Assembly (NCBI RefSeq): GCF_041929845.1
Contig: NZ_JBHEEH010000001.1
Span: forward strand, 682,001 to 746,000
Reading direction: 5' to 3'
Length of the DNA stretch: 64,000 nucleotides
Source of the DNA: Paenochrobactrum pullorum
Lineage (GTDB): Bacteria; Pseudomonadota; Alphaproteobacteria; Rhizobiales; Rhizobiaceae
Of the stretch, positions 1-8,878 are shown one piece after another; within the stretch, counting starts at the first letter, position 1, and each line of letters opens with the position of its first letter. The notes beneath the pieces were generated by a model. It saw only the letters and a program-made list of their open reading frames with translations. It was not told the DNA's origin and did no database searches. The translations under genes were made by a program, and so were the position numbers.

Positions 1-85
1 CCATTTATTTTCCATAAAAATTTATCCTTACCGCTAATCCGGCGATTGTTGGATCAATTGTGTTGGGAAAAATCACGGTGACGAA

Positions 86-1909
86 ATGACAGATGAGAAA
101 GGCAGACATGATGACAGAGCCGCCAAGCCGCTCTTGTCTTATGCGCGCCGTTCGTTGCGTGTAGAAACAGATTTGTCTGCCCCGCCACAGCTTTCGCAAC
201 CTGATGACAAATTCAATATTCGTGAACCGCATGAATTTGTCGTGCCGCCATGGGTACCGCCCGTGGCTGGACGATCGCGTGAAAAAACTGACCACGCAGC
301 GAAACCGGAAAAGATATCTGCTGTCTTGTCCGAGCCTGCTTCCATTGCTGACAATGAAGAAATGGCGGAAATCCAGCGCAAACTTGCTGAAATCAAGCAG
401 GAGATTGATCGCGGATTTGAAAAAGTGCAGCAACGGCAGATTGAAGATAGTCTCGCTTTGATGCAGGAGGAAGCGGTTGATGATCAGGCAGATCAGGGCA
501 AAGGCTGGAAGCCGCTGATCGACCCACGCCTAGTGTTTAATATTCTTGAAAACTCAAAGAAGATTTTGGTCGCCAGCACTGCCATTGGTGGTGTTGTTGC
601 TATTCTTTATGCGCTGTCATTGCCTAATATTTATACAGCCTATACGGATTTGCTGGTCGATCCGCGTGACATTAAAGTGGTGGAGCGTGAATTGACACCC
701 GGTCAATTGCCCACCGATGCAACCCTTGCTATTGCTGAAAGTCAGGTACGGCTGATCGGCTCCAGCAGCGTTTTGCTGAAAGTGATCAAGGATACAGACC
801 TAATGGCTGATCCTGAATTTAACGGCAATGCCGCCCCCGTTGGACCTTTGGCCAATATTATTAAAGATATTCGGGGAAAGTTTTCTTCCAAAGAACCGGT
901 CGATCCGGCAATTATGGAAACACAGGTTTTGCAAAATCTTGCCAAAAGCTTGATTTTGGAACGTGATGCCAAGACATTTATTTTTACAATCGGTGTTAAG
1001 ACGCAAAATCCGGTCAAATCTGCAAATCTTGCCAATACAATCAGCCGTGTTTTTCAAGACGAGCTAAGTTCACTGCAACAAAATGCAGCGCGCCGCACCT
1101 CGGAAGATTTGTCCAAACGTCTGGCTGATTTGAAATTGGCCGTTCAGAAAGCAGAAAATGCCGTTGATAAATTTCGTGCAGAGCATGATCTGATTGATCT
1201 GCAAGGACGCTCGATAAGTGATGATGATCTGGCACGGTTGAATGAACAGCTTTCGACGCAGCGCGCTGAAACTGTGCGTTTGAACGCACGTGCCAAAGTT
1301 TTGAGTGAAGCAACGTCGGATAGTGTTTTGTCTGGAGTTTTACCTGAAGAACTGCAATCCAACACTTTGACACTCTTGCGCGGACAATATGCAACGGCCC
1401 GCTCAACTGCTGATGGTCTGGCGATGACCTTGGGGCCTAAGCATCCGCAATTGATACAGGCACAGTCGCAGGTGGCTGGCGCGCGACGTGAAATTAATGC
1501 CGAGCTGGGCCGTGTACGTTCGTCATTGCAGGTTGAGCAGAAGCGCTCCGAGCAGCAGCAGCAGGAATTGGGCGCGCGGCTGGCACAGATGAAAGTGCAA
1601 CATGCCGGCAGTAATGCGGAACGAGTGAAACTACGCGAACTGGAACGCGAAGCCGAGGCACATCGCAGCATTTATGAATCCTTTTTGATGCGCTCACGCG
1701 AGACCAATGAACAAGAAAGCCTCAACAGCTCCAATGTACGGGTGATCACGGAAGCACGTCCGCCATTGGTCGCTTCTGCGCCAAAGCGCAAAATGATCGT
1801 CATTGCGGGCTTGATCCTGGGGCTGATGGCAGGGGTAGGCTTGGCATTGCTGCATGGTTTCTGGCCACGCATGCAACGTTGGAGACGTGCTGAGAATCCG
1901 GATGCCTGA
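86..1909 (+). CDS. GumC/Wzz-type polysaccharide chain-length/export protein
   Basis: This is an inner-membrane polysaccharide co-polymerase of the Wzz/GumC/ExoP family, expected to control chain length or export of a surface polysaccharide. I see a charged cytoplasmic N-terminal extension of about 155 residues, a first membrane segment near residues 160-182, a Wzz domain directly after it, a long Gln/Glu-rich coiled coil at about 330-550, and a second membrane segment near 570-592. The protein ends about 15 residues later, so the C-terminal tyrosine-kinase domain of Wzc/ExoP, with its Walker motifs, is absent. The ATG at 86 is used; the ribosome site before it is weak. The stop lies 1 nt from the end of the convergent gene. 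The glycosyltransferase cluster at 17-24 kb may supply its substrate (inference). Confidence 0.85.
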   Translation: MTDEKGRHDDRAAKPLLSYARRSLRVETDLSAPPQLSQPDDKFNIREPHEFVVPPWVPPVAGRSREKTDHAAKPEKISAVLSEPASIADNEEMAEIQRKLAEIKQEIDRGFEKVQQRQIEDSLALMQEEAVDDQADQGKGWKPLIDPRLVFNILENSKKILVASTAIGGVVAILYALSLPNIYTAYTDLLVDPRDIKVVERELTPGQLPTDATLAIAESQVRLIGSSSVLLKVIKDTDLMADPEFNGNAAPVGPLANIIKDIRGKFSSKEPVDPAIMETQVLQNLAKSLILERDAKTFIFTIGVKTQNPVKSANLANTISRVFQDELSSLQQNAARRTSEDLSKRLADLKLAVQKAENAVDKFRAEHDLIDLQGRSISDDDLARLNEQLSTQRAETVRLNARAKVLSEATSDSVLSGVLPEELQSNTLTLLRGQYATARSTADGLAMTLGPKHPQLIQAQSQVAGARREINAELGRVRSSLQVEQKRSEQQQQELGARLAQMKVQHAGSNAERVKLRELEREAEAHRSIYESFLMRSRETNEQESLNSSNVRVITEARPPLVASAPKRKMIVIAGLILGLMAGVGLALLHGFWPRMQRWRRAENPDA

Positions 1910-1910
1910 T

Positions 1911-2741
1911 TTAGTCTTTTTTAAACAGGACACGGCCGAACCAGCCGGTAAACATTGCGAGAAAAACAGCAAATAAACCATACCAGAGGCTATGCTTATG
2001 CGCGGCCTCATAAACACTTTGCTCAAAACCGGCTTTGACAATTTCCAATCCGGCATTGGCTTCACGTAAAAACACGCCGTTGCGGAATAACAAAGCGCGC
2101 GCTTTATGGCGTCCTACCGGCACATTGGCCGGTAGTGCAAGGGTGGCACGAAACAGGGTACGTGAGATAAATTCCACGCCGCCAATACGCTGGGTATAAA
2201 GCCCTTGGCGGGTTTTAATCGCACGCAATTCATCGCTGAAAATAGGAATATTGCCGGAAAGACTGTTGGGGTCTTCCGGTGCCATGTAAAAATTATTGGT
2301 ACCAACCGAGAGTTGGCGATAAGTTTTGGGGTCGGTTATATCCTGTAAATTACGCGTTGAAGCCAGCGAATAGGAGAGCGGTACACCTAAAAAGGTTTCG
2401 GATGCAGCATTGATCCAAACACCGAGATGGCGTTCTTTTTTGCGTACAACCAGATCGCGTGAAGGTCCTTGCAGCACGACGATAATGTCATAACGACCTT
2501 GTCGCTGAATAAGCGGATCAGCATTATCGAGTGCACCGAAAATGGTCAGATTGGCACCGCCGAAATTGGAGGTAATCGAAATTGTTTCGGTAGAAAGACC
2601 GATCTCGATTGTTTCCGAGGCAGGTGTCTGCAGGTGTGGCAGGTTTAATGCTGTTTCCGGCTCAACGGCATGGGTCGGGATTGCGGCTAAGCCCGATATA
2701 AGTGCTGCATATGGAATGAGATGAGAGAGCCGCCACTGCAT
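1911..2741 (-). CDS. Alph_Pro_TM (TIGR02186) family membrane protein
   Basis: This is a 276-residue envelope protein of the alphaproteobacterial family usually called TIGR02186 or Alph_Pro_TM, of unknown biochemical function. It has an N-terminal signal peptide ending near residue 25 (Ala-rich, followed by VEPETALN), a beta-rich periplasmic region, and a single C-terminal membrane segment around residues 250-270 followed by a basic tail. It starts 2 nt after the stop of the TauE/SafE gene, so the two are surely cotranscribed. The same pairing is common in Rhizobiales, which suggests a role in assembling or assisting the exporter (inference). Confidence 0.8.
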   Translation of the reverse strand: MQWRLSHLIPYAALISGLAAIPTHAVEPETALNLPHLQTPASETIEIGLSTETISITSNFGGANLTIFGALDNADPLIQRQGRYDIIVVLQGPSRDLVVRKKERHLGVWINAASETFLGVPLSYSLASTRNLQDITDPKTYRQLSVGTNNFYMAPEDPNSLSGNIPIFSDELRAIKTRQGLYTQRIGGVEFISRTLFRATLALPANVPVGRHKARALLFRNGVFLREANAGLEIVKAGFEQSVYEAAHKHSLWYGLFAVFLAMFTGWFGRVLFKKD

Positions 2742-2743
2742 GA

Positions 2744-3661
2744 TTATGAATCCACAATGGAGATGGAAAACAGATTGTCCGGCCGGATGAAAAGATCATA
2801 GCCAAGACGCAGCGCCACGGCCAGCACCATCAAAGCCAGTAGCAGGCGCAATTGTTCACCGCGTAATTTCTGTCCTGCTCTTGCGCCATATTGCGCGCCG
2901 ATCACCCCGCCCACCATCAGCAAAAAGGCCAGTACAATATCGACCGACTGGTTGGTGGTTGCCTGCATGACGGTGGTGAAAGCGGTAACGAAAGTGATTT
3001 GGAACAAAGATGTTCCGACCACCACATTGGTGGGCACGCGTAGTATATAGATCAATGCCGGCACCATGATGAAGCCGCCGCCGACCCCCATCACGGATGA
3101 TAAAAGACCGATGAAAAAACCGATGCCGAGCACCGGAATAATGCTGACATAGATCATCGAGGCGCGGAAACGCATCTTGAACGGTAATTTGTGGATCCAG
3201 TTATGGTGTCTGGATTTTCTGACCGGTGCTGACCCTGATTTGTTGCGGCGCAGGGTCTTCCAGCTTTCCACCAGCATCAGACCGCCGACAGTACCGAGAA
3301 AAAACACATAAAGAATGGATACGATCAGATCGAGCTGACCCAGTTCACGCAGCCATGAAAAAACATAAATACCAAGCAGCGAGCCGACGAGGCCGCCCAT
3401 CACCAGTAAAGTGCCGAGCTTAATATCGAGCGTTCGCCGTTTGAAATGCACCAAAGCACCTGAGACGGAGGAGGCAATCACCTGATTGGCACCGGTTGCA
3501 ACGGCAATAGCTGGCGGAATATTGTAGAAGATGAGTAAAGGCGTGATCAGAAAGCCGCCGCCGACCCCGAACAGCCCTGACAAAAAACCGACCGCCGCCC
3601 CCATGCCCAATAAAACGAACATGTTGACCGACAATTCCGCAATGGGGAGATAAATACCCAA
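2744..3661 (-). CDS. TauE/SafE family anion (sulfite) exporter
   Basis: This is a 305-residue polytopic membrane protein of the TauE/SafE family, which exports sulfite, sulfoacetate or related organosulfur anions in characterised members. The two family repeats are visible: a Gly-rich motif near residue 30 (SGLFGVGGGFLITP) and its repeat near residue 190 (SSVMGVGGGFIMVP), each within a membrane helix bundle of about four segments. It is the first gene of a two-gene operon with the Alph_Pro_TM protein. The substrate cannot be told from the sequence, and no sulfur-metabolism gene lies beside it. Confidence 0.85.
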   Translation of the reverse strand: MGIYLPIAELSVNMFVLLGMGAAVGFLSGLFGVGGGFLITPLLIFYNIPPAIAVATGANQVIASSVSGALVHFKRRTLDIKLGTLLVMGGLVGSLLGIYVFSWLRELGQLDLIVSILYVFFLGTVGGLMLVESWKTLRRNKSGSAPVRKSRHHNWIHKLPFKMRFRASMIYVSIIPVLGIGFFIGLLSSVMGVGGGFIMVPALIYILRVPTNVVVGTSLFQITFVTAFTTVMQATTNQSVDIVLAFLLMVGGVIGAQYGARAGQKLRGEQLRLLLALMVLAVALRLGYDLFIRPDNLFSISIVDS

Positions 3662-3863
3662 TTCCGCTTCCGGTTTTTTTGGCGCAATGACAGCTACGTT
3701 TTACGGCTCGCGCTTGGCCGCAACACCTTGATCCTTATCAGTGTCTTGCGCTCTCAAGGGTATAATGTCAAATATCTATTGAATATAAGGTTACCGGACA
3801 TGATCACTGTTGTAATCATGTCATGGTTTTATAGATAATCAGCTTGAACGTGGCTGGTCCAAG
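3662..3863. other. Intergenic region between TauE/SafE and podJ
   Basis: This 202-nt spacer lies upstream of the TauE operon and downstream of the podJ-like gene, both on the minus strand. It contains a short inverted repeat (CATGAT ... ATCATG, about 3799-3820). I see no ORF with a credible ribosome site and no clear terminator with a T-tract. Confidence 0.4.
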
Positions 3864-6800
3864 TTACTTATTATGATCAAGTAAAAGTTTAACCAATTGC
3901 GGATTGACTTCTCCGGTCGGCTCTTCACCATTGGCACTCTGGAATTGCTTGATGGCGTTGCGGGTTTTATCCCCCATCAAACCATCTGCAGTACCGATAT
4001 TATAGCCGTTTTTTTGCAAAATCAGCTGAATATTGCGAACCGCCTTTTTCATATCGACAGAACCGGTCTGTACCGGATTTTCATCGGCCCAGCTGTCAGG
4101 AATGCTGGTTGAATTGGCTGCCTGATCCAGTGTCTTTGGTTTCCACAGCGCGACCTTGCCTTCAGCTTGTTTCAATTTTTGCTCGCCAAGTGCCTTGCCG
4201 ACCTGATCGCGCTTGTCGGCGGCATCTTTGTCACCTGATTGGGCAGCGAGCGCAAACCATTTATAACTTTCTTCCAGATCAAGCTTGGTACCCATGCCCT
4301 GTGCATAAAGAATGCCTAAATTATATTGGCTGTCTTTGACATCGCGCTCGGCAGCTTTTTCAAACCATTGGATGGCTGCTTTATTGTCGGGGGCATTATC
4401 ACCACCCGTGGCATAAAGAACGGCCAGATTATGCATGGCACTCGCATTGCCCTTTTCGGCGGCTTGCAAATACCAATGCTTGGCTTTTTCAAGATTGCGT
4501 GGCAGGCCGAGGCCTTTCTCATTCAAATTGCCGTAGCGATATTGTGCCGGAGCAAAGCCGCGCTCAGAAGCAGCGGCATAAAATTCGGCAGCCTTCGCCA
4601 GATTAGCTTCTGTACCGATACCGTCGGTGTAACGGTTGCCGATTTCAAACAAAGCAATGGCATCGCCCTGAGCTGCGGCTTCACGCAACGCAAGAGGTCC
4701 CGCTTCCATGCTGATTTCCGGCAATGCTGTTAGTGTTGTTTGTTCGGCTACAGGTTCATTGGCTGCGATCGTTTCGGTCGTAACAGATTCTGCTGCCTGT
4801 TCTGCACTTAATGGCGTGAAAGTGAGCGGCGCAGTTTCGGTTTTTTCTTCTGTGACAGGCTTGGTTACTGCCACAACGGGTGCTTTTTCCGGCTCGGTTG
4901 TGCTTGCAACTGTGCTGTTATCAATCACCTCTTCGACAGTGGGTGCTTTTTCTGCCATTTGTGGTTGAGGAGCAACCAAGGATTTGTTGAAGTAAATCTC
5001 GCCGGCTTGCAAAGCCGCAAGCGTCACCATGATAGCACTAATACCTAAGAAAATAGGCTTTCGTTGGCGGGCAATCAGCTGGGTGAAAGATGATTTCTTT
5101 GATGTTTTGTTGCTTTCCTGATGCTTATGTTCATGAGCATTGATGCGCTCTGCTTCTTGTGCTGCCATTTGTGCAGCAGTACGGGCAGCAGAGATTAAAT
5201 CACTTTTGTGGTGATTTTCCTGGCGCAGACCGGCAGTCAAACCCGGTTCACCGCGTACCCGTTTCATAATGGCATTCAAATCCGGCAGGTCAGCCGGTTT
5301 CTCGATTGCCGCCAACGGGTGGGTAACACTCAGATCGGATAAATCGCTCGAAATGGAGGTTGGTGTTTTGGTCGCACTTAAAAGAGGCTTGGCAGCCTCT
5401 GATGAAGGCTTGACTTCAGGCTGAGCGTTTGGGGCCATTGTTGCTTTATGACGCTCTTCAAGCGTGCTTAGACGTTCGACTACTTTTTGCAAAGTGCTGT
5501 GAACGCTTTCAAAGCTATGCTCGTTACGCTCATTATTATGGCGTGCAAGCTGCTCAAGCGCACGCATGTCATTGGCGAGCTCTTTGACAAGCCCGCTGTC
5601 ATATTGATGGGCTTGGGCGGCAAATTTTTCCATTGCTGCTTCGGCGGCTTGGCGCGCGATATCAATCGTATTTTCACGCGTTTGTAAAACGGCTGTTTCA
5701 AGCTGCTCAAGGCGCGGTGACAAATCTTTGACGATTGCGTGATGATCTTGCGGCGCGGCAAGTTGCGCGGCAATAGCGGCAATCTGGATTTCCAGATTGT
5801 GCATCATATCATGATTGCCGGAGGGCTGCGAAAACTGTTCGTCAAGACGCAGAACCAATGCATCAAAACGTTGGTCAAGAGCGGCAAAAAGCGTTTCTTC
5901 CGGCATGCTGAAACGTGTTTCGACATCGTTCAGCTGACGGGCAATCTCATCAAGACGTGTATTGACCTTTTCCAGTTCCTGCGCAGGGCCACTTTCCAGT
6001 GCACGGTCGATATAGGTAGCAATCAGGCGGATTTGCTTGGCCAGTGTTTCGATCTGCTGTAAGGGCAGGGAGCTGCTTTCGCTTAAACAATCAATGCGTT
6101 GTGAAAGCCCGGCCATACGTGTCAGCAATTCTTGCGAAACAGCTTCGGCGCGGCGGATTTCTTCTATGTCGGGGCGTTTCATATTACCGGCAAGAATTGC
6201 ACGGCTGATCTCGTCAAGGCGTTCGTCGAGAACGTGCGGAATGGTATATCCGTCTTTGTTGCCAAGCATCTGTTCGATGGATTGTGACAAGCTGCTTAAG
6301 CGCTCTTCCATCGGTTGAATGGAGACTGCCTGCATTTGCGGCATGGCATCAATGGCACGGCGCACATCATCCAAGCGGTCACTGATGGCGCTCAGTTCGG
6401 GAAACTCAGCCTGTGTTTTTTGATTTTGGTTTTGTTCGAAAGCATCGAATTTTTCGTTGAACTGATCCCAGCGATGGCTTAAGTGACGCAAAGATTCCTC
6501 GCGCGCCATGGTCTCCATCATGCGCTTCAACGCTTCCAATTCTTCCTGCAGATGTTCAGCAGTCTCGCGCACATAGTGCAAAGTGGTGTTGTCCCCGTTT
6601 TCCTCGGCGTTTTGTGCCGTTAAAATATCAACACTATTTTCAATTCTTGCCAGCTCTTCATCAAAGCTAAGATCAGCTTTTGGCAACGGCGCTGCAAATT
6701 TATTCGGAGCTGGCTTGTCGGCTGCGGAGGCGATTTGCCGGTCAAGTGTCGCGGCAATATCGGCAAGATTCATATGCGGCTTGGCGTGTGATGGTAATTC

Positions 6801-6950
6801 AGCCTCCGGTTCGGCAGTGTTTTTCTGCCCGCCGGTCATTTCTTTTAATCTTTGTTCCAGCGTTTCCAGTGTTTTATGCAACTCTTCCATCGGCGCATTA
6901 TGAGCACGGCGCATATTCAGTTCTTGTAATGGAGAGCGTGTATTGGTCAT
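3864..6950 (-). CDS. podJ: PodJ-like polar localization factor with SEL1 repeats and peptidoglycan-binding domain
   Basis: This is a 1028-residue bitopic membrane protein with the architecture of PodJ, the polar organizer of Caulobacter and Agrobacterium. Residues 1 to about 620 are cytoplasmic, Glu/Gln-rich and heavily coiled-coil. One membrane segment follows near 629-653 (FLGISAIMVTLAALQAG). Then come an acidic Thr/Glu/Pro-rich linker, about four SEL1 repeats (roughly 757-917; motifs such as AAEKGNASAMHNLAVLY), and a C-terminal peptidoglycan-binding type 1 domain (about 963-1027, ending in the LMGDKTRNAIKQFQ type of motif). In the family the coiled coil recruits polarity and cell-cycle factors while the periplasmic part senses the wall. 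The start at 6950 has no strong ribosome site; an in-frame Met 12 codons later is an alternative. Confidence 0.82.
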   Translation of the reverse strand: MTNTRSPLQELNMRRAHNAPMEELHKTLETLEQRLKEMTGGQKNTAEPEAELPSHAKPHMNLADIAATLDRQIASAADKPAPNKFAAPLPKADLSFDEELARIENSVDILTAQNAEENGDNTTLHYVRETAEHLQEELEALKRMMETMAREESLRHLSHRWDQFNEKFDAFEQNQNQKTQAEFPELSAISDRLDDVRRAIDAMPQMQAVSIQPMEERLSSLSQSIEQMLGNKDGYTIPHVLDERLDEISRAILAGNMKRPDIEEIRRAEAVSQELLTRMAGLSQRIDCLSESSSLPLQQIETLAKQIRLIATYIDRALESGPAQELEKVNTRLDEIARQLNDVETRFSMPEETLFAALDQRFDALVLRLDEQFSQPSGNHDMMHNLEIQIAAIAAQLAAPQDHHAIVKDLSPRLEQLETAVLQTRENTIDIARQAAEAAMEKFAAQAHQYDSGLVKELANDMRALEQLARHNNERNEHSFESVHSTLQKVVERLSTLEERHKATMAPNAQPEVKPSSEAAKPLLSATKTPTSISSDLSDLSVTHPLAAIEKPADLPDLNAIMKRVRGEPGLTAGLRQENHHKSDLISAARTAAQMAAQEAERINAHEHKHQESNKTSKKSSFTQLIARQRKPIFLGISAIMVTLAALQAGEIYFNKSLVAPQPQMAEKAPTVEEVIDNSTVASTTEPEKAPVVAVTKPVTEEKTETAPLTFTPLSAEQAAESVTTETIAANEPVAEQTTLTALPEISMEAGPLALREAAAQGDAIALFEIGNRYTDGIGTEANLAKAAEFYAAASERGFAPAQYRYGNLNEKGLGLPRNLEKAKHWYLQAAEKGNASAMHNLAVLYATGGDNAPDNKAAIQWFEKAAERDVKDSQYNLGILYAQGMGTKLDLEESYKWFALAAQSGDKDAADKRDQVGKALGEQKLKQAEGKVALWKPKTLDQAANSTSIPDSWADENPVQTGSVDMKKAVRNIQLILQKNGYNIGTADGLMGDKTRNAIKQFQSANGEEPTGEVNPQLVKLLLDHNK

Positions 6951-7319
6951 GACAGATGCCGCTTTTCAAACAATAAGAGTGCCGAACCACAAACACAAAA
7001 GCATTGTAATTATGGATGTGACATTGCGCACTTTCTTACGAGTATGGTAAATAAGTCGTTAAATCTTTGCGTAATTTGTTGTTTTTATTACTTCGTTATA
7101 GGGCTGGCCGGTCATTATTGACGGACAGGGTTTCGTTTTTTATCATTTATCCATTGAATGAAATTGCAATCGGCTTGTCACTGGAATGGGAAAATATCCT
7201 TAAATTGGTGTGATTATGGCTCCTGTTAATTTCAACATCTTGCATCACTTATTAATATTAGGTAGTTTATCCTTATAAAGCTCATTTATGGGTAATTAAT
7301 CCTTTTTAAGGTTGCCAAC
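6951..7319. other. Divergent intergenic region podJ / XRE-S24 regulator
   Basis: This 369-nt AT-rich spacer separates two divergent genes and must hold both promoters. I see no credible ORF. The half next to the regulator carries three ATCCTT-type motifs, listed separately as candidate operators. No terminator-like hairpin was found. Confidence 0.5.
7195..7311 (+). promoter_or_regulatory. Candidate operator motifs of the XRE-S24 regulator
   Basis: Three similar AT-rich motifs precede the regulator: TATCCTTAAA at 7195-7204, TTATCCTTATAAAG at 7267-7280 and TTAATCCTTTTTAAGG at 7296-7311. The last is close to an inverted repeat (CCTT ... AAGG), and its AAGG doubles as the ribosome site 8 nt before the ATG. 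Regulators of this class commonly repress their own promoter, so these may be operators. That is inference from spacing and similarity only. Confidence 0.35.
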
Positions 7320-7970
7320 ATGTTTTCTCACGACAATGTTTGGGCCGCTATTGATGCGCTGGCTGAACGTTATTCTTTAAGTCCGTCCGGATTGGCGCGC
7401 CGCGCCGGACTTGACCCGACTGCCTTTAATAAATCCAAACGTCATGCGGCTGATGGTCGGGCCCGTTGGCCTTCAACTGAATCTCTGGCAAAAGTCATGG
7501 ATGCGACAGGCGCCAGTTTTGAAGAATTTAGCAAGCTGATGCGCGGTGACAGTCCCTTGTTGCCGAGTGATTATCTGGAACAGCCGCGCTCTATCCCTTT
7601 GCTGGGTATGGCAGAGGCCGGTGCCGGCGGTTTTTTTGACGATGCCGGTTTTCCGGCTGGTCAAGGCTGGGATGTGGTGGAGTTTCCGGCCAGCCCTGAC
7701 GAAACAGTTTATGCTTTGGAAGTGTCAGGCGATTCAATGCTTCCGCTCTACCGCGATGGAGATACGTTGATTGTATCGCCCAATGCTTCTGTGCGCCGTG
7801 GTGACCGCGTGGTGGTGAAAACCAAAGAGGGGGAAGTGATGGCAAAGATTTTGCAACGTCAGACCCCGCGTAATATTGAGCTGTTGTCGGCCAATCCCGA
7901 ACATCCGAACCGTACTTTTGAATCGCATCAAATTGAGTGGATCGCCCGTGTTGTATGGGCAAGCCAGTAA
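7320..7970 (+). CDS. XRE-family transcriptional regulator with S24 (LexA-like) peptidase domain
   Basis: This is a 216-residue repressor-type protein. Residues about 5-65 form an XRE helix-turn-helix (SPSGLARRAGLDPTAFNKSK), and residues about 95-210 form a peptidase S24 domain. The Ser-Lys dyad is intact: Ser139 in GDSM and Lys176 in EVMAKIL, 37 residues apart as in LexA. An Ala-Gly pair at 100-101 in the hinge (MAEAGAGG) could be a self-cleavage site. The expected role is a DNA-damage- or stress-responsive repressor. No phage genes surround it, so it appears chromosomal. The ribosome site AAGG is 8 nt before the ATG. The stop codon overlaps the start of the next gene (TAATG). Confidence 0.85.
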   Translation: MFSHDNVWAAIDALAERYSLSPSGLARRAGLDPTAFNKSKRHAADGRARWPSTESLAKVMDATGASFEEFSKLMRGDSPLLPSDYLEQPRSIPLLGMAEAGAGGFFDDAGFPAGQGWDVVEFPASPDETVYALEVSGDSMLPLYRDGDTLIVSPNASVRRGDRVVVKTKEGEVMAKILQRQTPRNIELLSANPEHPNRTFESHQIEWIARVVWASQ

Positions 7971-8815
7971 TGGTTGCTTCATATCAAAGAGCTGTTCCTG
8001 CATGTTTGGCCTTGTTCACCGGTTGTGTTTTGGCCGCGGTTTTTATCGCACCCTTTTATGGCGCATTGGATCCGGTCGTGGACGATAGTAATGGTGGACA
8101 ATCCATTATCATTGAAGATTTTGACTATAGCGAGCCTGATCAAAGTGCACCGCAAGCACCATCGGGCGCGGAAGATAATCAGATCGATATTCTACCTGAT
8201 CATGAGGATGCACCTGAAGTGATTGATCAAGCATTCGAGGCTGAAACAACAAAGACCGACAGTGATGCGTCTACAGCAGAAACAAAAAATTTAGCGTATC
8301 TGGTGCCGGATGATGAGCCGATGCAAATGATATATGGTGCTATTGCTGTTGCCGCAGGTCGTTTGGAGGGAAACAGCCATATTATTACTTTGAATGATAT
8401 TGTTGTGACGCAAGTCAATGAGCAATGTCGGGGCGATAATTTAGTTCAGTGGAATTGTGGCATACATGCGCGTACTGCTTTCAGATCATGGATCGGTAGT
8501 AAAACATTGCGTTGCCGTTTGCCTGAAAATGCCGGTGGGAAAGTGGATGTCACCACTGATTGTGTATTGGGTGCAGAAAATGCCGCTGAATGGCTGGTAC
8601 ATAACGGCTGGGTCAAAGCGGCTGGCGGTGGTGCTTATGCGAATTTGGGCAAAGAAGCAGAAAACGCCAAACGTGGCATTTGGGGTAATAAGCCGGTGTC
8701 GCTGATGCCGGAGCTTGCACCATTACCGCAGTCCCTTATTGAGCCCCCTTCGGGCGTGCCCGCAATGAATGGGGAGCGGCCAGCTGGCTATTTCCCACCT
8801 GTGCCAAAAGATTAG
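7970..8815 (+). CDS. Membrane-anchored thermonuclease-like (SNase-fold) protein
   Basis: This 281-residue protein starts at the ATG inside the TAATG overlap with the regulator, so the two are translationally coupled; an in-frame GTG at 7937 lies inside the regulator and is less likely. An N-terminal hydrophobic segment (about residues 10-32) looks like a signal anchor. An acidic, low-complexity linker follows to about residue 105, then a staphylococcal-nuclease-like domain (about 115-245) with the pattern CGIHARTAFRSWI and a late RGIWG motif. The catalytic Arg/Glu set of true thermonucleases is not clearly preserved, so activity is doubtful. Similar secreted SNase-like proteins are common in Rhizobiales. 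Confidence 0.7.
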   Translation: MVASYQRAVPACLALFTGCVLAAVFIAPFYGALDPVVDDSNGGQSIIIEDFDYSEPDQSAPQAPSGAEDNQIDILPDHEDAPEVIDQAFEAETTKTDSDASTAETKNLAYLVPDDEPMQMIYGAIAVAAGRLEGNSHIITLNDIVVTQVNEQCRGDNLVQWNCGIHARTAFRSWIGSKTLRCRLPENAGGKVDVTTDCVLGAENAAEWLVHNGWVKAAGGGAYANLGKEAENAKRGIWGNKPVSLMPELAPLPQSLIEPPSGVPAMNGERPAGYFPPVPKD

Positions 8816-8824
8816 GGGATCATA

Positions 8825-8860
8825 AAAAAGCCGCTCTGAAAAATTTCAGGGCGGCTTTTA
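8825..8860. terminator. Bidirectional Rho-independent terminator
   Basis: This is a hairpin with left arm AAAAGCCGCTCTGAAA and right arm TTTCAGGGCGGCTTTT (one G-U pair), flanked by A- and T-runs. It lies between the convergent nuclease-like gene and lysyl-tRNA synthetase gene and can serve both. Confidence 0.9.
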
Positions 8861-8878
8861 AATGGTATTTAACAGTGC

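Noticed and set aside
1041..1671. Long antisense ORFs inside the GumC-like gene
   Set aside because: They are shadows of a strongly coding frame: Ser/Arg/Cys-rich translations with no start signals.
7320..8815. Prophage remnant, suggested by the CI-like S24 regulator
   Set aside because: No integrase, structural or lysis genes and no att-like repeats nearby; the flanking genes are housekeeping.
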